DNA from: Bacteroidota bacterium
GTDB lineage: Bacteria; Bacteroidota; Bacteroidia; AKYH767-A; 2013-40CM-41-45
DNA length: 64,000 nt
Assembly: GCA_016720935.1 (NCBI GenBank)
Contig: JADKJP010000006.1
Span: forward strand, 620,001 to 684,000
Reading direction: 5' to 3'
Each line of letters begins with the position of its first letter. Position 1 is the first letter of the stretch. Below the pieces are notes generated by a model that saw only the letters and a program-made list of their open reading frames with translations, had not been told where the DNA came from and ran no database searches. Made by a program: the position numbers and the translations under genes. Of this stretch, positions 10,077-19,811 are shown piece by piece.

Positions 10077-10091
10077 ATACCTTGAAGGTAT
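10077..10091. promoter_or_regulatory. Short perfect palindrome upstream of the giant metalloprotease
   Basis: ATACCTT and AAGGTAT flank a single G, making a perfect 7-bp inverted repeat 31 bases before the start codon at 10122. Its position fits an operator or activator site, but it is short and AT-rich enough to occur by chance. The rest of the 235-base gap (9887-10121) shows no gene. Confidence 0.25.
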
Positions 10092-10121
10092 TGTGCATGC
10101 GAATATTGTAATTGATACACA

Positions 10122-13100
10122 ATGAAAAAGAAACCGTTATTCCATTTTTCTGAAATTACCTCCAAGGTGTTCCTTCTCTTGTTTGTGATCGTGTTCTTTT
10201 TACAGAGCAAATCATTTTCTCAGGGAAGTTCAGCTTCGCTCTGGAATGTGATACCTGAATCATCCATTGAGAACGCTGATAAAAGAGAGGAGAAGCCTGT
10301 CGCTTACAAAACATATTCACTGGATTTGCAAGCTATGCAATCTCTTTTGCAAAACGCGCCGATGGAAGGGACATCAAATGGAAGGATTAGTCAAACCGTT
10401 GTTGAAATTCCCATGCCGGATGGCAAGCTTTCGAGATTTCGTGTTGTTGAATCACCGGTGATGGAACCTGCATTGGGTAGAATGTATCCTTTCATTCGTA
10501 CTTTTTCCGGACAAGGAATTGATGATCCGACAGCTGTAGCCAGATTTGATTACACCTTGTTTGGTTTTCATTCGATGATTATGTCGGCAAATGGCTGGTA
10601 CTTTATTGAACCATTCATTTTGGGAAATACAAAAGATTACATCGTTTACAATAAAAAGGATACCAGAAGAACCGACAATTGGATTTGTGAAGTGGATAGT
10701 ACATTTCAAATTTCCGGTATACAAAATCCGCAACAATCTTCAGTTTACAGAACCAATGGAGCTTCATTGAGAACCTATCGTCTGGCACTTGCCTGTACAG
10801 GTGAATATGCGGCTACTTATGGTGGAACAGCAGGTGGTGCGATGTCCGGGATGGTAACATCAGTGAATCGTGTGTCGGGCGTTTATGAATTGGAAGTTTC
10901 CATCCGTCTTGTATTGATTGCAAACGATAATTTACTTGTTTACACAAATGCCGCTACCGATCCCTATACAAACGGATCAGGCACGACGATGTTGACTGAG
11001 AATATCAACAACATTAATGCTGTCATCGGAAGCGCGAATTACGACATCGGACATGTATTCAGCACAGGTGGAGGTGGAGTAGCGGGACTGGGTGTTGTAT
11101 GCGGAACATCAAAAGCCCGCGGTGTAACAGGACGAGGTTCACCAATCGGTGATGCATTTGATATCGATTATGTCGCGCATGAAATGGGACATCAGTTTGG
11201 AGGCAATCATACATTTAACAGTGTCACCGGTTCTTGTGGCGGAGGGAACAGAGCAGCTTCAGCGGCATATGAACCGGGGTCCGGTACAACGATTATGGCT
11301 TATGCAGGAATTTGTGGTGCGGATAATATCCAGCCCAACAGTGATGCAATATTTCATACTAAGAGTTTTGATGAAATTGTGATTTACAGTACAACAGGAA
11401 CAGGTAACACTTGTCCTGTCACGACTGCCAATGGAAATACCGTTCCAACCATTACAAGTGCAGGAGCGAATTATACAATTCCTTATTCAACTCCGTTCAA
11501 ACTTACAGGGTCTGCCACGGATGCAAACGGTGATGCGCTTACTTATCTTTGGGAAGAATACGATGTCACTGCGACAGGAAGTGCTCCGAATAGCCCAACG
11601 GGTAACTCTCCGATTTTTCGGGTTTTTGTTCCGACAACTGACCCGACACGTGTCTTCCCTCGCATGCAGGATATTGTAAATAATACACAGACACTTGGTG
11701 AGCTTTTGCCAACTTATGCGCGTACATTGAATTTCAGATTTACTGTTCGCGACAATCGTCTCGGTGGAGGAGGAGTGAACCATCCTGATACCACAGTGAA
11801 AGTAACAGTTGCAGTTACAACAGCACCTTTTGCTGTCACTGCACCAAATACCGCGGTCACCTGGAATACAGGTACAGTACAAACTGTTACCTGGCAAGTG
11901 GGAGGAAGTAATCTGTCTCCTGTAAGTTGCGCGAATGTGAACATCCTTTTATCAACTGACGGAGGTTATACTTATCCGATTACACTACTTGCCAATACTC
12001 CGAATGACGGGTCACAGGCAATCACGGTTCCGGTTGTTCTTACTTCCCAGGCAAGGGTAAAAGTTGAAGCTGTTGGGAATATCTTTTTTGATATCTCAAA
12101 TACAAACTTCAATATCATTACTTCGAACCCTGTAGTGACTGCTATTTTCACTACAGCTCTTCCTTCGTCATCTATTTGTGCAGGCGGACAGGTCAATGTT
12201 GATTTCACTACTGATGGACCGGCTAATAGCGGAAACATTTTTACCGCTTATCTGTCTGACAATACAGGTGATTTCACAAATGGAGTCAGTATCGGTACAC
12301 TTGCAGGTACAAGTGCCGGTACGATCAGTGCAATCATTCCTGCAGGAACTGTTTTGGGCGGAAATTACTTTATCCGAGTCGTTAGTTCAAATCCGGTAGT
12401 GACAGGTTCGAACAATGGAGCAAATCTGATTGCAATCGCGCCACCGGCAATTCCGGGAGCTGTCAGTGGTACTGCTACCGTTTGTCAGGGGCAAAGCGGA
12501 GTAGTATATTCTGTTCCTGCGATTGCGAATGCGACGGGCTACGCATGGTCATTACCCGCAGGAGCAAGCATTACTGCAGGGTCAAATACGAATTCCATTA
12601 CAGTGACTTTTTCCGCATTAGCAGTTTCAGGTTCTGTTACAGTTCAAGGAACAAATGCCGGTTGTAGCGGATCAGTGTCATCGCCCTTTGCTGTGGTTGT
12701 GAATCCTATTCCTGTTTTAAGTGCAATCACCGGTTCGAAAACAGCTTGCGCCGGGCAGAGTTCTTATGTTTATTCAGTTACAGCTACAGCAGGAACTACA
12801 GGTTTCAACTGGACACTACCTACAGGAGCAACGATCAGTGCAGGAGCGAATACGAATACCATCACAGTGAATTATGCTTCAAATGCGGTATCAGGTACAC
12901 TGATTGTATACGGGTCAAATTCCTGTGGGAATAGCACAACGGTTTCTTCTTTCATCAATGTTGTTCCGCTTCCACAGACACCTGTGATCAGTGCAGGTGG
13001 TCCGACTACATTTTGTTCGGGTGGATCCGTGCAACTTTCGTATGTTCCGACAGGAAATACAGTGTACAACTGGAGACAGGACGGTGTTTTGATTCCGGGT

Positions 13101-14495
13101 GCAACATCCAGCACATATAGTGCAACCACTTCAGGTAATTATGATGTAATTGCTGATTCAATAAAACCTTTCAGCATCGCGCCTGCGCTGGCTATTCCTG
13201 ATTTCAATGCATGCGCGAATGCTACTAGCAGTATTGTGGTATCCGGATACACCGGGACAGTTACTTCTTCCGGTATCAGTGTTCGCATCAACATCACGCA
13301 TACTTACGATGCCGATTTAAGTCTGGTGCTTATTGCTCCGAATGGAATGATCCTCGGATTAGCCAATCAAATAGGAAGCAGCGGAGATAATTTTACCAAT
13401 ACAGTTTTCTCGGATGCAGGAACAGCACAGATCCCTGCAACCGGTGCTCCTTATACCGGAACTTACAAACCTTACACGGCTGTATTCAGCAATACTTGTG
13501 TGACAACGACTGCTACTTCTTTCGCTTCGCTTGGCGGAGGTTCGATCAATCCCAATGGAACCTGGTCGCTCATCGCATATGATTTAGCGAGTGTAGATGT
13601 TGGAACAATCAATGACTGGACCATTTCTTTCCCCGCGTCCTTAAACAGCCCTTGCCCTAAAGTTTCAGCAACAATTCCTGTTACAGTAAATCCTGCTCCT
13701 GTTATTGTTTCGCTTTCACCGTCATCCGGATCAGTTGGAACTCCGGTTGTGATCAGTGGAAGCGGATTCTCCGGCGCGACATCGGTAAGTTTCAATGGTA
13801 CCAATGCTTCTTTTGTAGTTGATAATTCTTCGCAGATCACAGCTACTGTTCCTGCAGGTGCAACGAGTGGAACCATCACGGTGATTACACCTTGTGGTAC
13901 AGCTGTATCTCCTGTGGCATTCACTGTCACAACTTCTCCCATCACCCTTAATCTGACAGTATTGATAGAAGGATTTTATACCGGCGGTGGATTGATGAAT
14001 GGCGTATTATCTCCATCAGTTTGCGATACAGTAACAGTGAAACTTGCAAATGCAATTTCCCCTTATGCTTTTGCAGCGACACAGAAATCTACCGTTAATA
14101 CATCCGGACAGGGTAGTTTTGTATTTACAGGAATCAGTTCCGGATCGTCATATTATGTAGTTGTTCAGCACAGGAATTCACTGGAAACATGGAGCGCGAG
14201 CCCGGTGGTATTCAGTGGAAGTTCGGTGAACTACGATTTCACAATCGCGTTGAATCAGGCGTTCGGATCCAATCAAATCCTTGTTTCACCCGGACTCTAT
14301 GCGATTCGTAGCGGTGATGTAAATCAGGATGGTATTATTGAAAACGCGGATTTCACTTCTATCCAAAATAACTCACAGCTCTTCACCGCAGGATATTTTC
14401 CCGGAGATATCACAGGAGACAACCTGATTGAATCTGCGGATTATTCATTGATCGAAAATAATTCTCAGCTCCTGTTGATGGTCGCGCATCCTTGA
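10122..14495 (+). CDS. Giant secreted reprolysin-like metalloprotease with dockerin-like C-terminus
   Basis: Exported protein of 1457 residues. A signal peptide ends near SKSFSQG. The catalytic domain has the metzincin motif HEMGHQFGGNH at 353-363 and a Met-turn region TIMAYAGICG near 390. Ig/PKD-like repeats follow (for example PAGASITAGSNTNSITVTF), then a proprotein-convertase P domain at about 1020-1170 and an IPT/TIG domain at 1195-1275. The end is not a T9SS type A domain. After VVVQHRNSLETWS come two EF-hand-like loops, GDVNQDGIIENADF and GDITGDNLIESADY, and the chain stops at MVAHP. It probably degrades external protein. A partial gene at 63822-64000 has the same ending. Confidence 0.88.
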   Translation: MKKKPLFHFSEITSKVFLLLFVIVFFLQSKSFSQGSSASLWNVIPESSIENADKREEKPVAYKTYSLDLQAMQSLLQNAPMEGTSNGRISQTVVEIPMPDGKLSRFRVVESPVMEPALGRMYPFIRTFSGQGIDDPTAVARFDYTLFGFHSMIMSANGWYFIEPFILGNTKDYIVYNKKDTRRTDNWICEVDSTFQISGIQNPQQSSVYRTNGASLRTYRLALACTGEYAATYGGTAGGAMSGMVTSVNRVSGVYELEVSIRLVLIANDNLLVYTNAATDPYTNGSGTTMLTENINNINAVIGSANYDIGHVFSTGGGGVAGLGVVCGTSKARGVTGRGSPIGDAFDIDYVAHEMGHQFGGNHTFNSVTGSCGGGNRAASAAYEPGSGTTIMAYAGICGADNIQPNSDAIFHTKSFDEIVIYSTTGTGNTCPVTTANGNTVPTITSAGANYTIPYSTPFKLTGSATDANGDALTYLWEEYDVTATGSAPNSPTGNSPIFRVFVPTTDPTRVFPRMQDIVNNTQTLGELLPTYARTLNFRFTVRDNRLGGGGVNHPDTTVKVTVAVTTAPFAVTAPNTAVTWNTGTVQTVTWQVGGSNLSPVSCANVNILLSTDGGYTYPITLLANTPNDGSQAITVPVVLTSQARVKVEAVGNIFFDISNTNFNIITSNPVVTAIFTTALPSSSICAGGQVNVDFTTDGPANSGNIFTAYLSDNTGDFTNGVSIGTLAGTSAGTISAIIPAGTVLGGNYFIRVVSSNPVVTGSNNGANLIAIAPPAIPGAVSGTATVCQGQSGVVYSVPAIANATGYAWSLPAGASITAGSNTNSITVTFSALAVSGSVTVQGTNAGCSGSVSSPFAVVVNPIPVLSAITGSKTACAGQSSYVYSVTATAGTTGFNWTLPTGATISAGANTNTITVNYASNAVSGTLIVYGSNSCGNSTTVSSFINVVPLPQTPVISAGGPTTFCSGGSVQLSYVPTGNTVYNWRQDGVLIPGATSSTYSATTSGNYDVIADSIKPFSIAPALAIPDFNACANATSSIVVSGYTGTVTSSGISVRINITHTYDADLSLVLIAPNGMILGLANQIGSSGDNFTNTVFSDAGTAQIPATGAPYTGTYKPYTAVFSNTCVTTTATSFASLGGGSINPNGTWSLIAYDLASVDVGTINDWTISFPASLNSPCPKVSATIPVTVNPAPVIVSLSPSSGSVGTPVVISGSGFSGATSVSFNGTNASFVVDNSSQITATVPAGATSGTITVITPCGTAVSPVAFTVTTSPITLNLTVLIEGFYTGGGLMNGVLSPSVCDTVTVKLANAISPYAFAATQKSTVNTSGQGSFVFTGISSGSSYYVVVQHRNSLETWSASPVVFSGSSVNYDFTIALNQAFGSNQILVSPGLYAIRSGDVNQDGIIENADFTSIQNNSQLFTAGYFPGDITGDNLIESADYSLIENNSQLLLMVAHP

Positions 14496-14541
14496 AGAAG
14501 GCAGATTTATTCCTCATTTCGATTGTTGGAAGAAAATATTT

Positions 14542-15405
14542 TCAATGCCAGACTGAAGCTGCAACTACGAAAGTCGCGAAGACGATGCTTGCTATTCCAT
14601 TCGTTGTAAAGAATGCAAGGTTTACTTTGCTCAGATCATCCGGCTTGATTAAAGTGTGCTGATAAATCACCAATGCTGTGAATAAAGCGGCACCCACCCA
14701 GTAAAGGTTTCCGAATGTACCCTCTATTCCGGCAATGACGACAAAAAGGATGCAGAGAAAATGAAGAATTGAAGAAAAAATCAAGGCGTTTTTTCTTCCA
14801 AAAAAAGTCGGGATAGAATAGAGTTTTTCTGATTTGTCGAATTCATCATCCTGCAAAGCATAGATGATATCAAATCCACTCACCCAGGTAATTACAGTAA
14901 AGGAGAAGAACAAAGGCAGCCAGTCGAAACGGCTGGTGATCGCCAGGTAAGCTCCGATTGGAGCAAGTGACAAACCGAGTCCAAGCACAAGATGACAAAG
15001 CCAGGTAAATCTTTTTGTATAGGAGTAACCCAACACAACAAGCAGGGCGACAGGAGAGAGATAAAAGCAAATCGGATTGATGAAATAAGTAGTCAGCACG
15101 AAAAGCACTGAACTGAGAATCACAAGAAATAATGCGGCGCCTGCGGAAATTGTTCCTGCGGGAATTTCTCTCACTTTCGTTCTCGCGTTTTTTGCATCGA
15201 TGGCTCTGTCGGCCCAACGATTGAAAGCCATCGCGGAAGTACGAGCCAAAACCATGCAAAGAATGACTTTTAACAAGAGCCAGACATCCGGATGGCTGTC
15301 GGGTTGGATAGCTCCCAATGTATATCCTATCGCGGCGAATGGCAGTGCAAACACCGTGTGGCTGAATTTAACTAAGGAGAGATAATTTTTTAGTGTTCTG
15401 ATCAC
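14542..15405 (-). CDS. UbiA-family polyprenyltransferase (possibly MqnP-like)
   Basis: Integral membrane prenyltransferase of 287 residues with about eight hydrophobic segments. Both Asp-rich motifs are present: NRWADRAIDAKNART in the first half and DDEFDKSEKLYSIP in the second. These bind Mg2+ and the polyprenyl diphosphate. The form resembles 4-hydroxybenzoate-type enzymes, which in bacteria lacking ubiquinone often serve the futalosine route to menaquinone (MqnP); that assignment is inference. The start is GTG at 15405, leaving about 107 bases to the end of the subtilisin gene on the same strand, with a terminator-like hairpin between. Confidence 0.85.
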   Translation of the reverse strand: MIRTLKNYLSLVKFSHTVFALPFAAIGYTLGAIQPDSHPDVWLLLKVILCMVLARTSAMAFNRWADRAIDAKNARTKVREIPAGTISAGAALFLVILSSVLFVLTTYFINPICFYLSPVALLVVLGYSYTKRFTWLCHLVLGLGLSLAPIGAYLAITSRFDWLPLFFSFTVITWVSGFDIIYALQDDEFDKSEKLYSIPTFFGRKNALIFSSILHFLCILFVVIAGIEGTFGNLYWVGAALFTALVIYQHTLIKPDDLSKVNLAFFTTNGIASIVFATFVVAASVWH

Positions 15406-15464
15406 GACTCTGAATTCGGAGCGCTAATGTAGGGAATTCGTAATTTATAGCAGGCCACAAATAA

Positions 15465-15489
15465 AAAATGATGGCCTGGCCATCATTTT
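15465..15489 (-). terminator. Hairpin terminator of the subtilisin gene
   Basis: Perfect 11-bp inverted repeat (AAAATGATGGC, loop CTG, GCCATCATTTT). On the minus strand it is followed by a run of T. It sits 24 bases past the stop of the S8 protease gene, where a Rho-independent terminator is expected. Confidence 0.75.
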
Positions 15490-15512
15490 CTGTTCTATGT
15501 GAAATTCTCTTT

Positions 15513-17699
15513 TTATAGAATAATCAGTTTGTTGATTTTAATGGGCTTACCATCGAGCAGGAGGAAGCAATTGTACATTCCAGAAGTCCAGCTGTCACTA
15601 TTCAGATCAATGGTATTTGCTTTGTCTTTTATTGAGATCCTTTTGATTTCCGCACCAACAAGATCGGTGATCACGATATCCGCTTTGTGATAATTTCCAG
15701 CAGTTGTCAGATCGTAATGAAGTGTCGTAGCATGTTCAAACGGATTCGGATAAGCTCCGAAATTTACATTCGCGTATTCATCCAGTTCATCGATTCCAAC
15801 AGTACAACCTTTTACCACACCGTAAGCATTCACTTTTCCATAACCCCAGCGGTTATCAGGTAAACCATTTCCGGTGAATGCATCTTTGTCGGCACAGTTG
15901 ATGATGGCTTCTTTTACTTCATCATAATAGGCTGTCGGATTTTTCTGGAGATACAATGCCGCGATACCCGCCACAACAGGGGAGGACATCGAGGTTCCGC
16001 TACTGCGTTTGTGTTTTTTTCCGGCAGCGACTTTTTCCGGTTCGATAGCGGCAAGCAGGTTCAGTTCCGATTGTGTTCCACAGGAGATCAGCCATTCGCC
16101 GGTCGCGGTGATGTCAGGCTTGATACGACCGTCACGCGTAGGACCATGACTGGAGAAACCTGACAATTGTCCAACGACAAGATTTGTGTCACGAGTGATC
16201 GCGTAGTTTGCGTTGGTGTAGAAATTTCTGTTGATATAACTACCAACGGTTATCACTTTATCACTGCAGGTAAATGAACTTACGATCGTTTGATCTGTAT
16301 CCGGTTTTTTGTATTTCAGAATTTGTGGATAAGAAACAGTATCGGGGAGGTTGTCGAAAACCATGTCGTAACTCCATCCGTCGAGATGTCCCTGTCCTGT
16401 ACTCATAAAGCGCCACAAATACCGACTGGTATCAGTTGGTGTAATGTTCGTGATAGAATCCGGTTCAATGAGAAATTCAACAGAGTAATTTCCGTTCCAG
16501 TATTGATTCAGACTTTGGATAATTCCCAAACGGTTTCCGTTAAGACTTAAAGTATCAGTCGAGAGCACACCGAGGTTGTGCATCACTGTATTGAAAGGTA
16601 AACTGTTCAGCGTCGTATATCCGTGATTGACGCGGTCAATGCCGAGTGAAAACTGTATGTTTTCAAAATCCGCTGAGTCGCCCCAGGCCTGGATGTAAAT
16701 GCTCTGACTGCTCAATTGTAACCATGTAAAATTCGTATCCGTTCCGGCATCATAACCAAGGTGGAGTGGGGCGGAGCCTGCATTGCCGGCGGAACACACT
16801 ACTACGTGTCCGGGTTTAGAACTAATCAGGTTGTCGATCGCCTGTGCCTGGATGTCTTTTCCGTCATGCGAACCAAAGTAAGTTCCAAGACTCACATTGA
16901 TGACTGCAGGTTCTCCAAGTTCATCGGCTCTATCAAAGATGTATTTGATCGCATCCACCAATGAAGAAAGAAATTCATTGTCGGGACGATTCAGATTCAT
17001 TTTCACAATGATGATATCCGATTTTGGTGCAACACCTTTGTAATTGTTCAATGCCAGTCCGCTGCCACAGGCAATTCCTGCTACGTGTGAACCATGACTG
17101 AATGGACTGTCGTAATGTTGTGTGGATGTATCAATCTGGTTACCGATGTATTCTTTTCCATAACCATAAGGTTGCGCCTGTGTTGCCGTATCAAAATTGA
17201 TGATAGCCTGATCCCAGAGAAATTTAATTCGTGTACGTCCGTATTCATCCCTGAAATCAGGATGTGTGTAGTCGATACCTTCATCGATGATTCCTACAAC
17301 AACACCTTCACCGTTGTAATCCTGCGGCAGATTGAATCCCTGCTGTACTTCAGTCACGTGATTGTTCACCAGCATCTGGTTGTTCATCGGCTGAAGTTTC
17401 ATGTCGTTGTCTTCGATGCGTTGGATTTTTCCGGATGAAGCGAGTTGTGGGATTTTGCTCAGCGGAATTCTAACCGCCGCAATATCACCGGCCGCGTATT
17501 TGAAAACTCCTCCGACAGATTCCGTAAGCGAACGGATTTCGTTCACATCGCCTTTTATAAAAACCGCCACCTGGTGATCAGACTGTCGGGCCTGGCTCAG
17601 TTTCTTTTGAAGCGAAAAATTCAGTTTCGAACTTTGCTGTCCTTGTGCGGAGAAAATTAACATCAGCAAGGCGGAAGAAATTGCAAGTAGTTTTTTCAT
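15513..17699 (-). CDS. S8 subtilisin-like serine protease, T9SS cargo
   Basis: Secreted protease of 728 residues. A signal peptide (MKKLLAISSALLML ... SAQG) is followed by a propeptide-like region and the S8 domain. The triad is visible: Asp139 in GIIDEGID, His202 in HGSHVAGIA and Ser570 in SGTSMSSP. The long gap between His and Ser holds an insert, as in many Bacteroidota S8 enzymes. The C-terminus is a T9SS type A domain (FGAYPNPFEHATTLHYDL to KINKLIIL). The open frame reaches 17846, but ATG 17699 directly begins the signal peptide, so I use it. The divergent ettA gene lies upstream. Confidence 0.92.
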   Translation of the reverse strand: MKKLLAISSALLMLIFSAQGQQSSKLNFSLQKKLSQARQSDHQVAVFIKGDVNEIRSLTESVGGVFKYAAGDIAAVRIPLSKIPQLASSGKIQRIEDNDMKLQPMNNQMLVNNHVTEVQQGFNLPQDYNGEGVVVGIIDEGIDYTHPDFRDEYGRTRIKFLWDQAIINFDTATQAQPYGYGKEYIGNQIDTSTQHYDSPFSHGSHVAGIACGSGLALNNYKGVAPKSDIIIVKMNLNRPDNEFLSSLVDAIKYIFDRADELGEPAVINVSLGTYFGSHDGKDIQAQAIDNLISSKPGHVVVCSAGNAGSAPLHLGYDAGTDTNFTWLQLSSQSIYIQAWGDSADFENIQFSLGIDRVNHGYTTLNSLPFNTVMHNLGVLSTDTLSLNGNRLGIIQSLNQYWNGNYSVEFLIEPDSITNITPTDTSRYLWRFMSTGQGHLDGWSYDMVFDNLPDTVSYPQILKYKKPDTDQTIVSSFTCSDKVITVGSYINRNFYTNANYAITRDTNLVVGQLSGFSSHGPTRDGRIKPDITATGEWLISCGTQSELNLLAAIEPEKVAAGKKHKRSSGTSMSSPVVAGIAALYLQKNPTAYYDEVKEAIINCADKDAFTGNGLPDNRWGYGKVNAYGVVKGCTVGIDELDEYANVNFGAYPNPFEHATTLHYDLTTAGNYHKADIVITDLVGAEIKRISIKDKANTIDLNSDSWTSGMYNCFLLLDGKPIKINKLIIL

Positions 17700-17911
17700 C
17701 GGAATGGATACAATCAATGGTGATTCTGGTCTCTTACAGAGCTTATCTTCCAATTGTTGCATTTTCACTCTTAATTTTGTCGTGTTTTCGGGTGATAAAG
17801 CATTAATTATTAAACATTTTTGTCGAAATTCGCGGCCGGGTCGCAAAAGCTTGCCCTCTGAATTTTAAATCAAAATCATATTAATCTAAATTCCTGGAAA
17901 TCAGAATAATG

Positions 17912-17940
17912 TGTAATTTATTCATTTGCAATAAATTACA
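17912..17940. promoter_or_regulatory. Perfect 11-bp palindrome between the divergent S8 protease and ettA genes
   Basis: TGTAATTTATT and AATAAATTACA flank the 7-base spacer CATTTGC. The site ends 36 bases before the ettA start. No T-run follows it and it lies upstream of both divergent genes, so an operator is more likely than a terminator. The bound protein is unknown. The rest of the 277-base gap (17700-17976) shows nothing else. Confidence 0.45.
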
Positions 17941-17976
17941 GTGATTCCTTAGGTCCGGAAGAACAAATAAGCATCA

Positions 17977-19653
17977 ATGGCAGACGATAAAAAGATCATC
18001 TTTTCGATGGTCGGAGTGAGTAAAATTTATCCTCCGAACAAACAGGTATTGAAAGACATATACCTGTCGTTTTATTACGGAGCAAAAATCGGGATCCTTG
18101 GTTTGAACGGCGCGGGTAAATCTACGCTCATGAAGATCATTGCCGGTCTTGAAAAATCTTTCAACGGTGAAGTGGTTTTCTCACCGGGATATTCTGTAGG
18201 ATATCTTTCCCAGGAACCCGATTTCGATCACAGCAAAACTGCCCGTGAGGTGGTGATGGAAGGCGCGCAGAAAGTAGTGGATCTCCTGAAAGAATTCGAA
18301 GAGATCAACAACAAGTTCGCTGAGCCGATGGACGATGACGCGATGAACAAACTCATCGCCCGTCAGGGTGAAGTGCAGGACGCGATTGACGCGGCCGGTG
18401 GTTGGGAGATCGATAACAAAATCGAAATCGCGATGGACGCTTTGCGTTGTCCGGATCCCGAAGCATCTGTTGCAAACTTATCAGGTGGTGAAAAACGCCG
18501 GATCGCCTTGTGTCGTCTCCTGCTCCAGGAGCCGGATGTGTTGTTGCTCGACGAGCCAACGAATCACCTCGACGCTGAATCCGTGTTGTGGCTCGAGCAA
18601 CATTTGCAACAATACAAAGGCACTGTCATCGCCGTAACACACGATCGTTACTTCCTCGACAATGTAGCCGGTTGGATTCTTGAACTTGATCGCGGAGAAG
18701 GAATTCCATGGAAAGGAAATTACTCTTCATGGCTGGAACAGAAATCAAATCGTTTAGCTCAGGAAGAAAAAACAGAAAGCAAACGTCAGAAAACATTGCA
18801 GCGTGAGTTGGAATGGGTGCGTTTGTCACCGAAAGGTCGGCATACAAAATCCAAAGCACGTATCGCGGCATATGATAAAATGTTGAATGAAGATGCAAAG
18901 GAGAGAGAAGACAAGTTGGAGCTTTTCATTCCACCTGGACCAAGGTTGGGTTCCGTAGTCATCGACTTCGACAATGTCTCCAAATCATTTGGCGACAAAA
19001 TGTTGTTTGAAAATCTCAGCTTCTCACTTCCACCTGCAGGAATTGTTGGTGTGATCGGACCAAACGGTGCCGGTAAAACTACTTTGTTCAAGCTCATCAT
19101 GGGACAGGAGCAAGCAGATACAGGCACAGTAAAAATCGGCGACACAGTAAAGATTGCCTACGTGGATCAGTCACACGATGATCTGGTTTCCGGCAAAAGT
19201 GTGTATGAAATTATTTCCGGTGGAACAGATTCGATGATGGTTGGTGGACGTGCTTTGAACTCACGTGCCTATGTTTCCAAATTTAATTTCAGCGGAACGG
19301 ATCAGAGCAAAAAGCTGGAAGTACTTTCCGGTGGAGAACGCAACCGCGTGCATCTCGCGATCGCGCTGCGTGAAGGTTCGAATGTACTTTTGCTTGACGA
19401 GCCTACGAACGATATCGACATCAACACGCTTCGCGCGCTCGAAGAAGCGATTGAAAACTTTGCCGGTTGTGCTGTGATCATTTCCCACGATCGTTGGTTC
19501 CTCGATCGCGTTGCTACACACATTCTCGCCTTTGAAGGTGATTCACAGGTTTATTTCTTCGATGGTAACTTCAGTGAATACGAAGAGAACAAGAAGCAAA
19601 GACTTGGGGATACTCAGCCGCATCGGATCAGGTACAAGAATTTAGTGCGTTAA
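17977..19653 (+). CDS. ettA: Energy-dependent translational throttle protein EttA (ABC-F)
   Basis: Cytoplasmic ABC-F ATPase of 558 residues, close to the usual 555. It has two ABC domains: Walker A GLNGAGKST near residue 45 with LSGGEKRR and DEPTNHLD, then Walker A GPNGAGKTT near 365 with LSGGERNR and DEPTNDID. The linker contains the charged region following LEQKSNRLAQEEK. There are no membrane segments, as expected for an ABC-F. EttA binds the ribosomal E site and gates elongation by ATP/ADP ratio. The gene is monocistronic; a perfect palindrome lies upstream and a hairpin repeat follows its stop. Confidence 0.93.
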   Translation: MADDKKIIFSMVGVSKIYPPNKQVLKDIYLSFYYGAKIGILGLNGAGKSTLMKIIAGLEKSFNGEVVFSPGYSVGYLSQEPDFDHSKTAREVVMEGAQKVVDLLKEFEEINNKFAEPMDDDAMNKLIARQGEVQDAIDAAGGWEIDNKIEIAMDALRCPDPEASVANLSGGEKRRIALCRLLLQEPDVLLLDEPTNHLDAESVLWLEQHLQQYKGTVIAVTHDRYFLDNVAGWILELDRGEGIPWKGNYSSWLEQKSNRLAQEEKTESKRQKTLQRELEWVRLSPKGRHTKSKARIAAYDKMLNEDAKEREDKLELFIPPGPRLGSVVIDFDNVSKSFGDKMLFENLSFSLPPAGIVGVIGPNGAGKTTLFKLIMGQEQADTGTVKIGDTVKIAYVDQSHDDLVSGKSVYEIISGGTDSMMVGGRALNSRAYVSKFNFSGTDQSKKLEVLSGGERNRVHLAIALREGSNVLLLDEPTNDIDINTLRALEEAIENFAGCAVIISHDRWFLDRVATHILAFEGDSQVYFFDGNFSEYEENKKQRLGDTQPHRIRYKNLVR

Positions 19654-19661
19654 TTTTTTTA

Positions 19662-19717
19662 AGCAAAGACGCGGAGGGCGCAAAGGATTATTTCTTTGCG
19701 CCCTCTGTGTTTTTGCG
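19662..19717. repeat. CTTTGCG-family dispersed repeat forming a hairpin after ettA
   Basis: GAGGGCGCAAAG (19674-19685) pairs exactly with CTTTGCGCCCTC (19694-19705), and flanking GCAAAGAC / GTTTTTGC bases extend the stem imperfectly. It starts 8 bases after the ettA stop and could stop transcription. The same core appears near 21251, 22918, 24453, 43827 and 44466. Confidence 0.6.
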
Positions 19718-19781
19718 TGAAATCATGGCAATTTTTTATTTGAAATTCTGACTCCAGTCATTTGAAAATTTTCGGAAGCAG

Positions 19782-19805
19782 TCTATTTTAATCAATTAAA
19801 ATAGA
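19782..19805. promoter_or_regulatory. Perfect 11-bp AT-rich palindrome just before a secreted-protein gene
   Basis: TCTATTTTAAT and ATTAAAATAGA flank CA, 7 bases before the start at 19812. This close to the start codon it could be an operator or, in mRNA, a hairpin blocking initiation. I know no regulator for it. Confidence 0.35.
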
Positions 19806-19811
19806 TTGAAA

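Noticed and set aside
13472..13945. Minus-strand open frame of 157 codons
   Set aside because: Opposite the Ig/P-domain part of the giant metalloprotease; low-complexity Val/Thr-rich shadow.
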